A stretch of DNA of 63,662 bases from Planctomycetota bacterium (lineage in GTDB: Bacteria > Planctomycetota > JACOTG01 > JAJDCM01), in NCBI GenBank assembly GCA_029260825.1, contig JAJDCM010000158.1, forward strand, positions 1 to 63,662, written 5' to 3'. Below, one piece after another: positions 16,509-26,151 of the stretch. The notes below the pieces were generated by a model. The model saw nothing but the letters and a program-made list of their open reading frames with translations, was not told the DNA's origin and made no database searches. A program made the position numbers and the translations under genes. Numbering within the stretch: position 1 is the first letter of the stretch; every line of letters begins with the position of its first letter.

Positions 16509-19500
16509 ATGTGGGGCAAACACCACCTCTTCGTCTTCTTGATCCTTGTACCCGCGCTCTTGCCTCTGGCGGGATGCGGCTGGGCCACTGGGGGCGTCGC
16601 GGGCTTGAGCAGTGGGAGCAGCGGAGGAGGGGGCGCGACCAACGCGGCACCCAGCCTCGCCGATCTCTCCCTGCAGAACTCGCGCATTTCCCCCGCCACA
16701 ATTGTCTTCTCGTTAACAGACAGCGAAGGAGACCTTGTCGATGTCCAGCTCTTTTACGCCATCGATGGTGCACCCAGTCAACCTGTCGCGTTGGCGGACG
16801 GAGAGGAAGAACTCAATGGGTTGACGAGCTCAAGCACCGGAGTTCGCCACGAAAGAAAGTGGGATTTCGCCTCGCAGATCGGATCGGGCTTTCAATCCGA
16901 GGTCACGGTAACCGTCGAGATCATCGGCGAGTCGGAGAGACCTTCCCTCCCGGAACCCGTCACCGAAGACATCAACGCACCCATCGGAAACGATGCACCC
17001 GAGATCACGAACGTATTGGCCGCTGGTGGCGAGGTGGTGGGAATCGCCGCCGTAGAAATGACCGTCAGCGACTCCTCTTCCGACGTTGTCTCCGTCCAAC
17101 TTGAATACGATGTGGTAGGTGATGAAACCGGATTCCTACCAGCAACAGCCGTCCGAGGAACCCCGACCGACGTTCTTGTCACGCCCAACGGAGCTCCCTT
17201 TACCTTTGTATGGGACGTGATCAACGATGAAGGCTTCACCGAGAACGACGTGATTCTTCGCCTCACCCCAAATGACGGTGACCTCCCCGGGCAACCCCAA
17301 CAAGTAAACGTGCGAATCGACAACAACACCCGGCCCACCGCCATCCTGAACAGTGCTCACTTTCTGAATAACACGGATCGCTCCGGCGGGATTCCTCTTC
17401 CGTTTACCATCTTTGATGGGAGCACGGACACGGGCGAGCCGGCCGATCCGGTGCAACTCGTCTTTCAGTGGCGAACCGAGGACGGGACGTTTCCAAGTCT
17501 TCCATCCGACCCATCCGAAATCGAATCGATCCTGGCCGATCCAGACCGTCGCAAAGAGCTTCAAATCGCCACCCAATTGCCTCGCATCTTTCGGGGGCTC
17601 GCCGCGCATGCGCCGACACAACCCGACAACGAGAACGCGGTCCGTCTTCCCGAGCTCGCAACCTCGGCTGCCTCCCTTCCCCAACAAGACTCCAAGACTC
17701 AAGAGATCAGCTTGCAGGGAGAGATCGAGATCTTCCGAGCAAGCATCGTCCCGCGCGCCCAAGAACTGCCGGCAGGATTGCTGGAAAAACCCGTCGCCGC
17801 AGTCCCCATTCCCGGAACCCTCAACGCCTTCGTCCTCGATTCGCCCTCGGGGGGTGGCTGGCGGGTTCAAGAGATTGACCTTGGATCCGGAGAAGTCGTC
17901 GGACTCAACATCTCCGATCCAACCGCGGGAACACCGACCGCAATGGCGCTCGAAAGCAATGGCAGCGTGATCATCGCTTCCGTCACCGCAGGAGTCTGGC
18001 AAGTTCAGCGTGCCGGTGCACAAGGAGTGACGTTGCTCGCTACCGCCGACGGCTCCACCGAGAACGCACCGATCCGAGAGATCGCAGCCAGGGGCAATAC
18101 GGGATCGCTCCTTACGCTGGGAAGCTCTCTCGTTAGCCTTCGTTACTCTCCGGGTGAGCCGGCAACCCTTTCCGAACTCTTTTCTCCCACCGCTGATGCG
18201 GGTCCCCTGCAAGCTCCGTGGGGCATCGCCCTTGATTCCCTGAATCCCGACCAAGTTTACATCGCCGAGAACGGAGCCGACCGCATCCTTGTGCTTGACC
18301 TCGCAACCTTGAAGAAGAGCACGCTGGTGGCCAATGGCCCCGGCTTTCCATCTCCTCAAAGCCTAGCTCTTGAGCGCACGGGTGGCCGCCTGCTGGTCGT
18401 CACCGACGCCGATTCCGGAGACGGACACCATGAGCTCCGAGCGCTCGATCTTCGAGACCCGACCGATCTAGACGGAGGCGGAGCCGATTCCTCAGTTTTC
18501 GAGATCCAACAGGGATTCGAGACAGCCCCCGAACTCGTCGGCTCCATCGGAAGCCTCGCCACCGGCGCGGAAAACCTGCGAGTTCTCACCTTGACCACAT
18601 CGAACGATCTCGCGATCGGAGGAGGCATCGAACAGGTCCGCACCATCGCGGCCTACGATCACCCGACCCAGACGGTCCAGGTGTCAGCTCCCTTCAATCC
18701 CCCCTTCCTTCCCAATAAACCCCTCCGTCCCTGGCGAATCGTCGGGTCGACCTCAAACCGATTCCGGGCCTCTCCTGAGGGGACCCTGGACTCCTATCTT
18801 TGGGACAGCAATGACACGGATGACGACAACGCGGTTCTTCGCGTGACGCCCTACGACAGTGAAGCCGGAACGGGGAGCAGCACCAACGAACCGAAACTGG
18901 TCTTTCCGCGCTTTGGCGGACAAACAGTCGCCATGGGAGATACCGCCCTTCTCAACGACAACATGGTCGCTCGAGCGGGAGATCTCGACGGCGATGGAGA
19001 CCTGGACGTCGCGTCGGCCAACTTCCGCGACGGCAGCTATGCTCTTTTTTTTCAAACCGCACCTGGAATCTTTAGCCCCGGGGAAGTCATCGGAGATCCA
19101 AACGTCCTTCAACCCTCAGACCTGGAGCTCGCCGACCTGGACCAGGATGGTGATCTCGATATCGTCAGCCAGTACCTGGGCGCTTTCGGAGACTTTTCGA
19201 CGCTGGCTCTGATCGTCTTCTTTCAAACAAGTCCGGGAGTATTTGACTCCGGGATGATCCTCCCGTCGAATGCGAGTGAGGTTGCTGCCGCCGACCTCGA
19301 CTCGGACGGCGACATCGATATCGCCGCATCCAATAGGTTCTCCGAGGAGATCGATCTTTTCTTCCAAACGTCGCCGGGAGTCTTCACCCAAGGCCCAAGC
19401 ATTCCCGAGAATGGGAGTCGATTGACCACCGGAGACCTTGACGCGGACGGGGATGTCGATCTTGCCTTCCTGAATCAAGGGATGGTCCTCACCTACCACC

Positions 19501-21044
19501 AAACCCAACCCGGCGTCTTCGAGCAAGGACCGAGTTTCATGTCAAACGACGATGCGGCATCCCGACTCGCCCTGTTTGACCTTGACGCCAATGGACACCT
19601 TGATATCGCATTCACTGAAGGAGGAGGTTTTGGTGAAGACGGCACCGTCACTCTCCTGTTTCAAGCCAGCGACGGAAGCTTCGAACCCGGACAGGTCATT
19701 CAAAGTCCGGGGACCAAGACATCTCTCGATGCGGGAGATGTCGACGGGGATGGAAACCCCGATCTGATCGTCGGAAGCTCGTCCGACCCGCACATAGCCG
19801 TCTTCCGCCAGACGCAACCGCGGCAGTTCGTCCTCGATTCTTCTCTTGGGAATCGCTCGAACGGAGCCTTTGTTACCTCGGCGGACTTCAATGGCGACGG
19901 AGCCCTTGACCTCCTCTCCGCCGACAATCAGCTGGACGTTGTGACCGTGTACTACAACCGGATCCGGGGCGAGTTCACGGAAGGGCCCATCCTCGGCGGA
20001 GCAGATGACAGCGAGGGACTCGATTCAACGGTGACCGGAGATCTGGACGGCGACGGCGACCTGGATTTCGCGACCGCAAACGTCACCGCCGAGACTCTTA
20101 CCGTCTTTTTTCAAACCACCCCCGGAGACTACGAGCTCGGTGTTACCGTTCCAACAGTCAGGTCCTTCACCCTCGCTCGCGGGGATCTCGACAACGATGG
20201 CGACCTGGACCTGGTCGCTGCCATGGAAGACACGGTCTTGCTCATCCTTCAGACCGCACCCGGCGTGTTCGAGCCGGGTCCTACGGTCAAAGCACCGGGA
20301 GTCAACACGATCAAACTCGGAGATTTCGAAGGCGATGGAGACCTCGACCTCGTCGCTCTGGGTACCAGCATTAATCCAATCGTTACGGTATTTCGTCATC
20401 AAGAGCCGCTCCAATTCGAACGGAGTCAGGAGCTTGGAGATGTCGATCCGAACACCCCCAACGCTGCTCTCCGCAACACTGCTTTAGAAGATCTGGATGG
20501 GGACGGCGCTCTCGACATTATTGTTCCCGGCCAGCAGGACAAAAAAATCACCGTCTTTCACCAAACGGCTCCCGGTTTCTTTAAGCTTGGGCAAGTCATC
20601 GAGGGAACAAGCTCACCCCTGGATCCTGTACAACTCCAAGTCGCCGACTTCGACGGGAACGGAAGGCCGGACTTGCTCACTTTGATCGAGGGTCCATTCC
20701 CCGGTCAGTTTCTCCTGGCAATCCTCCCCCAAACCGACCAGGGCGAGTTCTCCGATCCCATTCCGATTGGTAGCTTTCTCGCCACGTTGGGTCTCAGCGG
20801 GTTTGCAGTTGACGATGTAGACGGGGACGGAGACCTTGATATCGCCCTCGCGAGCTTCTTCAACCGATTGAAGATCCTCTATCAAATCCGGCCTTTCGTC
20901 TATCGAGAGGGTCCAGTCCTCGGAGAGGGCTTCCTTCTTGCCCAGCGAGCCATCCTGGAAGACTTCGACGGAGACGGAGATCTTGACGTGGCCACAAGCG
21001 AGTTGTTTCCCGGCAACCTGACGATCTTCTTCGGAAGTCACTAG
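16509..21044 (+). CDS. Large FG-GAP/VCBS repeat lipoprotein
   Basis: 1511 aa. The start follows GGAGG by about 10 nt. The signal peptide ends in lipobox PLAGC (Cys23) and is followed by a Gly/Ser-rich linker. Residues ~50-270 hold two Ig-like/cadherin-like beta domains (PEITNVLAAGGEVVG, FTFVWDVINDEGF). Residues 270-810 resemble the N-terminal half of the lipoprotein at 1260, including VFQWRTEDGTFPSLP. From ~820 on there are some fifteen FG-GAP/VCBS units rich in DLDGDGDLD calcium loops, often followed by FFQT.PG.F. It is predicted to be anchored at the outer membrane. It sits between a collapsed and an intact copy of the nifJ operon ends, so it may have arrived with that rearrangement. No operon partner is seen. 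Confidence 0.87.
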   Translation: MWGKHHLFVFLILVPALLPLAGCGWATGGVAGLSSGSSGGGGATNAAPSLADLSLQNSRISPATIVFSLTDSEGDLVDVQLFYAIDGAPSQPVALADGEEELNGLTSSSTGVRHERKWDFASQIGSGFQSEVTVTVEIIGESERPSLPEPVTEDINAPIGNDAPEITNVLAAGGEVVGIAAVEMTVSDSSSDVVSVQLEYDVVGDETGFLPATAVRGTPTDVLVTPNGAPFTFVWDVINDEGFTENDVILRLTPNDGDLPGQPQQVNVRIDNNTRPTAILNSAHFLNNTDRSGGIPLPFTIFDGSTDTGEPADPVQLVFQWRTEDGTFPSLPSDPSEIESILADPDRRKELQIATQLPRIFRGLAAHAPTQPDNENAVRLPELATSAASLPQQDSKTQEISLQGEIEIFRASIVPRAQELPAGLLEKPVAAVPIPGTLNAFVLDSPSGGGWRVQEIDLGSGEVVGLNISDPTAGTPTAMALESNGSVIIASVTAGVWQVQRAGAQGVTLLATADGSTENAPIREIAARGNTGSLLTLGSSLVSLRYSPGEPATLSELFSPTADAGPLQAPWGIALDSLNPDQVYIAENGADRILVLDLATLKKSTLVANGPGFPSPQSLALERTGGRLLVVTDADSGDGHHELRALDLRDPTDLDGGGADSSVFEIQQGFETAPELVGSIGSLATGAENLRVLTLTTSNDLAIGGGIEQVRTIAAYDHPTQTVQVSAPFNPPFLPNKPLRPWRIVGSTSNRFRASPEGTLDSYLWDSNDTDDDNAVLRVTPYDSEAGTGSSTNEPKLVFPRFGGQTVAMGDTALLNDNMVARAGDLDGDGDLDVASANFRDGSYALFFQTAPGIFSPGEVIGDPNVLQPSDLELADLDQDGDLDIVSQYLGAFGDFSTLALIVFFQTSPGVFDSGMILPSNASEVAAADLDSDGDIDIAASNRFSEEIDLFFQTSPGVFTQGPSIPENGSRLTTGDLDADGDVDLAFLNQGMVLTYHQTQPGVFEQGPSFMSNDDAASRLALFDLDANGHLDIAFTEGGGFGEDGTVTLLFQASDGSFEPGQVIQSPGTKTSLDAGDVDGDGNPDLIVGSSSDPHIAVFRQTQPRQFVLDSSLGNRSNGAFVTSADFNGDGALDLLSADNQLDVVTVYYNRIRGEFTEGPILGGADDSEGLDSTVTGDLDGDGDLDFATANVTAETLTVFFQTTPGDYELGVTVPTVRSFTLARGDLDNDGDLDLVAAMEDTVLLILQTAPGVFEPGPTVKAPGVNTIKLGDFEGDGDLDLVALGTSINPIVTVFRHQEPLQFERSQELGDVDPNTPNAALRNTALEDLDGDGALDIIVPGQQDKKITVFHQTAPGFFKLGQVIEGTSSPLDPVQLQVADFDGNGRPDLLTLIEGPFPGQFLLAILPQTDQGEFSDPIPIGSFLATLGLSGFAVDDVDGDGDLDIALASFFNRLKILYQIRPFVYREGPVLGEGFLLAQRAILEDFDGDGDLDVATSELFPGNLTIFFGSH

Positions 21045-21142
21045 AGTCAGGGGGTGGGAGGCTGATCGAGGAGGACCGCTCCGTGTGCGTGCCGGGCAGG
21101 CTGCAACCAACAGAGCGGAGCTCCCCCACATACAGTTAGGCC

Positions 21143-22147
21143 TCACATTCTGGGACTGTAGTGAGTAATCGCCTTCATGTAGTTGGCTCTCTCGAACTTC
21201 GCCGGATCCGGGCAGTTTCGCTGGCTCATACTTCCCTTCATCTGTTCCACCGAACGATATCCGTTCTCTTCGAGCCACTTGTGAAGCTGGGTCAACAAGG
21301 TTGTAAAGACCTCGGGCCCTCGACTGATAAAGGCCGACGCAATCATGGCCGCATCCGCTCCGGCAAGTAGCATCTTGGTCAGGTCCTGCCAGGTGTGAAT
21401 GCCGGTCGTCGCAGCGATAGAAGCCTTTATCTTCCCGTCGAGCAAGGCGATCCAGCGCAGTGGGAGTCGATTTTCGCTCGAAGTACTGAGCTGGAGCTGC
21501 GGATTCACCTGAAGAGACGAGAGATCGATATCAGGCTGCGGAAACCGGTTAAACAATACGATTCCGTCCGCCCCGGCTTTGACCAGTTGCCCCGCCATGT
21601 TGGCAAAGGCACTGAAGTAGGGACCGACCTTGACCGCGATCGGAATCGAGATTTCCTTTCGCAGGGTTCGGACCAGCTCCAGATACCGCTCCTCCACATC
21701 GCTGGCAGTGGTTTGAGGATCGGATGCGACGAAATGGATGTTGAGCTCAAGAGCATCGCTCCCCGCCTCTTCAATTGCCTGGGCGAACCGAAGCCAGCCC
21801 CCCAGAGAGCTGCCGTTCAAGCTAGCAATCACCGGAATGGAGAGCTCCTTCTTGGCTTGCCGAATGAGCTTGAGGTAAGAGTCCACGCCCGTGTTGTATT
21901 CATCGAGATCGGGGAAATAGTCCAGGGCTTCATAAAAGCACTCGGATCCGAATTCGAAGAGCTGATCAATCTCCTGCTCCTCCTGTCCGATTTGCTCCTC
22001 GAAGATAGAAGGCAACACCACGCATGACGCCCCCGCAGCCTCCAGCGACCGGAGCATCTGGATGTCTCCCGTCATGGGGCAAGATGATGCGATGAGCGGG
22101 TTCTTCAATGGAAGTCCCATGTAGTTTGAACTCAGATCAATTTTCAC
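21143..22147 (-). CDS. Dihydroorotate dehydrogenase-like flavoprotein partnered with PFOR
   Basis: 334 aa TIM-barrel FMN protein related to class 1 dihydroorotate dehydrogenases: LSSNYMGLPLKNPLIASSCPMT at the start, PIAVKVGPYFS, GADGIVLFNRF, and GADAAMIASAFISRGPEV for the phosphate-binding end. The loop that in PyrD reads NxSxPN and carries the catalytic base here reads ELNIHFVASDPQ, so pyrimidine synthesis is unlikely. Its ATG overlaps the nifJ stop codon by 4 bp (ATGA), which implies translational coupling. Homologues are commonly found beside nifJ; an electron-transfer or accessory redox role is inferred. Cytosolic. Confidence 0.85.
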   Translation of the reverse strand: MKIDLSSNYMGLPLKNPLIASSCPMTGDIQMLRSLEAAGASCVVLPSIFEEQIGQEEQEIDQLFEFGSECFYEALDYFPDLDEYNTGVDSYLKLIRQAKKELSIPVIASLNGSSLGGWLRFAQAIEEAGSDALELNIHFVASDPQTTASDVEERYLELVRTLRKEISIPIAVKVGPYFSAFANMAGQLVKAGADGIVLFNRFPQPDIDLSSLQVNPQLQLSTSSENRLPLRWIALLDGKIKASIAATTGIHTWQDLTKMLLAGADAAMIASAFISRGPEVFTTLLTQLHKWLEENGYRSVEQMKGSMSQRNCPDPAKFERANYMKAITHYSPRM

Positions 22148-25100
22148 GGCGTCTTCTCCGACTTTACTTCGGCTTCATCGGCCTCATCGGCTTCGATCTT
22201 TCCGCGCGAGCTGTCGACACTGCTGCCGGAATCCGGGCAGGATCGCTCGATCTCGGCCATTTGCTGATAGAACGACCATCGCTCATCGATATCCTTCTGT
22301 GCCAGACCATGCAGGTTTTTGGCTGTCTCTGGATCCGATCGAGTGAGCATGGCAAACCTGCCCTCCTTCTGGGCAATCTTGCTGAAGGCAATGCTCGGCC
22401 GTCTACTGTCCAGATGGAACGGATGCTTCCCGTCTCGCTCGAGCCTTGGGTCATAGCGATAGAGACTCCAGTAACCGCTCTTGACAAGATCCTTCTGATG
22501 ACTCATCGATCTGGACATGTCGATGCCATGGGCGATACAAGTACTGTAGGCGATGATGAGCGATGGACCCGGGTAGGACTCCGCCTGTCTGAACGCCTGG
22601 ATCGTTTGGTTTGGATGTGCACCCAAGGCGATCTGGGCCACATAAACGTTGCCGTACGCGGCGGCAATCATACCGAGGTCCTTCTTTCCCACCGTCTTTC
22701 CGGCTGAAGTATATTTGGCCACGGCACCTCTGAACGTCGCCTTGGACGCCTGGCCTCCGGTATTCGAATAAACTTCTGTATCCAGCACAAGAATATTGAC
22801 GTTGCGTCCGGAAGCGAGAACATGGTCGAGCCCGCCAAAACCAATATCATAGGCCCATCCGTCGCCACCGATGATCCACACACTTCGCCGAACAAGAGCA
22901 TCTGCCACCGAAAGGAGCATCTTTGCCGACGGGACCTCGCTGCCGGCAAGCCGCCCCTTGAGCACTTCGATACGTTTTCGCTGCTCTTCAAGCTCCTCAT
23001 CGGTTTCCTGAGAAGCGGCCACAATCTGACCGATCAGCTCCTCCCCAACGGTTTCCGACAATTGACCCAAGAGCTCAAGGGCGTAGGCTCGAAGACGATC
23101 GCAAGAGAGCCTCATGCCGAGCCCAAATTCAGCGTTGTCTTCGAACAGTGAATTTGCCCAGGCGGGGCCCCGTCCGTCTTTGTTCGTGGTCCAAGGAGTC
23201 GTTGGAAGGTTGCCACCATAAATCGAGGAGCATCCCGTCGCATTTGCGACAATCAAGCGATCCCCAAAGAGCTGGGTGAGGAGTTTGAGATAGGGGGTTT
23301 CTCCACACCCCGCACAGGCTCCTGAAAACTCGAACAGCGGCTCCAAAAGCTGGCTCCCCTTGACACCATCCGGGTCAACCTTGGAGCGGTCGAATTCTGG
23401 CACACCCAGGAAGAAGGAGAAATTCTCCCGCTCCCGCTCCCCATGTTCAGAAAGAGGTTCCATGTTGATGGCCTTGTGACGCGCAACCTCCTTGCTCCGC
23501 GCCGGACACACATCCACGCAAACCCCACAACCCGTACAATCGTCTGGAGCGACCTGAATCGTCATCCTCTGGCCATACCCGGAACTGGCTTTGCCGGAGT
23601 AGGTCATCGAGGGGAACGCCTCAGGAGCCCCCTTGATTTGATCCTCGTCAAAAGCCTTCATGCGAATGGCCGCATGGGGGCAGACGAACGAGCAAAGCGC
23701 ACACTCGATGCAAATATCCGGATCCCAGATCGGGATCTCCTGGGCGATCGATCGCTTCTCAAACTGCGCGGTCCCCAGAGGAAAAGTCCCGTCAACCGGC
23801 ATCGCGCTCACCGGAAGAAGATCACCCTTACCGGCCAACATGAGAGCCGTGACCCGCTTGACGAATTCGGGTGCAGATTCGGGAATCCGGTTGTAAGCGC
23901 TCTTCTTCGATGTGATCCGTCCGGGGATCGTCACCTCTTCCAGGAAATCCATGGCCTGATCAACCGCCTCGTGGTTCTTGCGAAGAATACTCTCGCCCCG
24001 CTTTCCATAGGTGATATCGATGAACTTCTTGATTTGCCGGACCGTATCTTCCCGGGGCATCAGGTCGGTGAGGGCGAGAAAACACGTTTGCATCACGGTG
24101 TTGATTCTCGAGCCAAGGCCCGCGTTCTTGGCCACCTCCATCGCATTGACAACAAAGAAGCGAAGTCGTTTTTCGAGAATCTGCTCCTGTACCTCTCCCG
24201 GTAGCTTGTCCCAGACTTCAGTCGCGGCATGAGGGCTGTTCAGGAGGAAAGTCGCCCCGGCCTCGGCAACGCCCAATACATCCATGCGTTCCAGGAACAT
24301 CGACTGGTGGCAGGAAACAAACGTTGCCTTCCGGATCAAATACGTCGAATGGATGGGCCGGGAATCAAACCGCAAGTGAGAGACGGTCACGGCTCCGGCC
24401 TTCTTCGAGTCATAGACGAAATACCCCTGAGCATGAAGGTCCGTGTTTTCGCCGATGATCTTGACCGCATTTTTGCTTGCGCCAACCGTCCCGTCACTCC
24501 CAAGTCCGTAGAGCACAGCTCTCACCGAACTCTCGGATTCGGTGCAGAAATCCGGCGCCTCTTTCAAGCTCAAGTGGGTGACGTCATCGACGATGCCGAC
24601 CGTGAATTCTTGTCTGGGTTTCTCTCTGTCTAGCTCCTGGAACACGGCCGCCGCCATGGCCGGCGTGAACTCTTTGGACGAGAGGCCGTAGCGTCCTCCG
24701 ATGACGAGAGGCAGTCGCCCCCCTGCTGCCGGCTCTCCACCTTGCGCAAGCGCGGTCAGAATATCCTGATAGAGAGGCTCACCGAGAGAACCAGGCTCCT
24801 TGGTGCGGTCAAGAACAGCGATCCTTTGTACCGAGGCTGGAAGAGCAGCGAGAAGATGCTTCACCGAGAATGGACGGAACAAGCGGACCTTGATCAAGCC
24901 AACCTTGATGCCCTCCTGGCTCAACGCATCAACGGCCTCCTCGGCAGCCCCAACTCCCGAGCCCATGATCACGATGACTCGATCCGCCTCCGGGTGTCCC
25001 ACATAGTCAAAAAGGTGGTAATGACGCCCCGTCCGGGAAGCAAAGCGATCAAACGACTCCTGCACCACATCCGGGAGCAAGGCATAGATTGGATTCACCG

Positions 25101-25791
25101 CCTCCCTAGCCTGAAAGAAAACATCTGGGTTTTGAGCCGATCCTCGAAGCACCGGATGCTCGGGGTTGAGGGCGCGTTCTCGATGATGCCGGATCATGTC
25201 TTCATCGATGAGGGCCCGGATATCGTCCGCGTCGATGAGATCAATTCTGTTCATCTCGTGGGAGGTTCGGAACCCATCAAAAAAGTGAAGAAACGGAACA
25301 CGGGAGTTCAAGCTCGCAGCCTGGGAGAGAAGAGCGAAATCATGAGCTTCCTGGACGGAGCTCGAAGCCATCATGGCAAATCCGGTCGTGCGAGCCGCCA
25401 TCACATCACTGTGATCTCCGAAGATGGATAGAGCATGAGTTGCCACCGATCTCGCCGCAACATGGATCACGCAAGGAGTCAGCTCCCCCGCGATCTTGAA
25501 CATGTTGGGGATCATGAGGAGCAACCCCTGGGATGCGGTGAAGGTGGTACCAAGGGCTCCCGTTTGGAGGGCACCGTGGAGCGTTCCTGCCGCCCCACTC
25601 TCGCTCTGCATCTCGATAACTTCGGGTACCACTCCGAAGATGTTCTTCTTCCCCCGAGCCGCCCAAGCGTCAGAGAGCTCGCCCATCGGGGAGGCGGGAG
25701 TGATGGGATAGATCGCGATGATTTCGTTGAGCTGATAGGCGATCTTGGCAACTGCTTCGTTGCCGTCCAGGGTCGCTGAGAGTGGGGTCAT
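22144..25791 (-). CDS. nifJ: Pyruvate:ferredoxin (flavodoxin) oxidoreductase
   Basis: Single-chain PFOR of 1215 aa, near the usual 1170-1200. It converts pyruvate plus CoA to acetyl-CoA and CO2 while reducing ferredoxin. Seen in order: N-terminal domain (GNEAVAKIAYQLNEI, YPITPASPMGE), the gamma domain (GLGSDGTVGASKNAVKI), two 4Fe-4S clusters (CIECALCSFVCP and CTGCGVCVDVCP), then the TPP-binding beta domain (GACAGCGETPYLKLLTQLFG, GDGWAYDIGFGGLDH, DTEVYSNTGGQ) with cysteines for the proximal cluster. I chose ATG 25791, with CAGGTGAGAT just upstream, over an in-frame start 13 codons earlier, because family members begin here and the duplicated remnant at 16208 shows the same boundary. An FNR-type palindrome lies 85 bp upstream, fitting an oxygen-sensitive enzyme induced without oxygen. 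Confidence 0.96.
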   Translation of the reverse strand: MTPLSATLDGNEAVAKIAYQLNEIIAIYPITPASPMGELSDAWAARGKKNIFGVVPEVIEMQSESGAAGTLHGALQTGALGTTFTASQGLLLMIPNMFKIAGELTPCVIHVAARSVATHALSIFGDHSDVMAARTTGFAMMASSSVQEAHDFALLSQAASLNSRVPFLHFFDGFRTSHEMNRIDLIDADDIRALIDEDMIRHHRERALNPEHPVLRGSAQNPDVFFQAREAVNPIYALLPDVVQESFDRFASRTGRHYHLFDYVGHPEADRVIVIMGSGVGAAEEAVDALSQEGIKVGLIKVRLFRPFSVKHLLAALPASVQRIAVLDRTKEPGSLGEPLYQDILTALAQGGEPAAGGRLPLVIGGRYGLSSKEFTPAMAAAVFQELDREKPRQEFTVGIVDDVTHLSLKEAPDFCTESESSVRAVLYGLGSDGTVGASKNAVKIIGENTDLHAQGYFVYDSKKAGAVTVSHLRFDSRPIHSTYLIRKATFVSCHQSMFLERMDVLGVAEAGATFLLNSPHAATEVWDKLPGEVQEQILEKRLRFFVVNAMEVAKNAGLGSRINTVMQTCFLALTDLMPREDTVRQIKKFIDITYGKRGESILRKNHEAVDQAMDFLEEVTIPGRITSKKSAYNRIPESAPEFVKRVTALMLAGKGDLLPVSAMPVDGTFPLGTAQFEKRSIAQEIPIWDPDICIECALCSFVCPHAAIRMKAFDEDQIKGAPEAFPSMTYSGKASSGYGQRMTIQVAPDDCTGCGVCVDVCPARSKEVARHKAINMEPLSEHGERERENFSFFLGVPEFDRSKVDPDGVKGSQLLEPLFEFSGACAGCGETPYLKLLTQLFGDRLIVANATGCSSIYGGNLPTTPWTTNKDGRGPAWANSLFEDNAEFGLGMRLSCDRLRAYALELLGQLSETVGEELIGQIVAASQETDEELEEQRKRIEVLKGRLAGSEVPSAKMLLSVADALVRRSVWIIGGDGWAYDIGFGGLDHVLASGRNVNILVLDTEVYSNTGGQASKATFRGAVAKYTSAGKTVGKKDLGMIAAAYGNVYVAQIALGAHPNQTIQAFRQAESYPGPSLIIAYSTCIAHGIDMSRSMSHQKDLVKSGYWSLYRYDPRLERDGKHPFHLDSRRPSIAFSKIAQKEGRFAMLTRSDPETAKNLHGLAQKDIDERWSFYQQMAEIERSCPDSGSSVDSSRGKIEADEADEAEVKSEKTP

Positions 25792-25875
25792 TATCTCACC
25801 TGAGCATGTCTTGGAACCATCGACCAACAACGAACTTCATCGATCTAATGATGCAGACCCAATGGCCTCGTTGCT

Positions 25876-25889
25876 TTGACGTGAATCAA
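25876..25889. promoter_or_regulatory. FNR/CRP-family binding-site candidate upstream of nifJ
   Basis: TTGACGTGAATCAA is a TTGAY-N4-ATCAA palindrome in the nifJ/phosphatase divergent region. Its nearer edge is 85 bp from the nifJ start codon, a plausible activator position for that promoter. Confidence 0.65.
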
Positions 25890-26032
25890 GGTGAAAGCAC
25901 AATCTCAGGTTCCAACGCTGAAGGTGCGAATTCCACGAACCTCGGATTGGTCTGGAGCGTTGAAGGTCAGCTGAAATCGTGTCACTGACGTTTTCTGGAG
26001 GCAACTCCTGCCCGAATTCAGCGGCTATCTTC

Positions 26033-26046
26033 TTGACCAGGATCAA
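26033..26046. promoter_or_regulatory. FNR/CRP-family binding-site candidate upstream of the phosphatase
   Basis: TTGACCAGGATCAA, the same palindrome type as the nifJ-proximal site 144 bp to the left. It ends 105 bp before the ATG of the plus-strand phosphatase gene. Two sites in one 360-bp divergent region, one per promoter, make coincidence less likely. Confidence 0.62.
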
Positions 26047-26151
26047 GTCTTGAGTGAGAGGGAGTCGCTAGGATATCCGGAGATTTCGGCCTTGTGCGTT
26101 CAGCCTCGGGCCGAATGATCATCGTTCCAGAAGCAAAGGAGCCGTCGATCA

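Noticed and set aside
21143..22147. Annotation as pyrD (pyrimidine biosynthesis)
   Set aside because: The NxSxPN active-site loop is replaced and the gene is translationally coupled to nifJ, so a PFOR-linked role is more likely.
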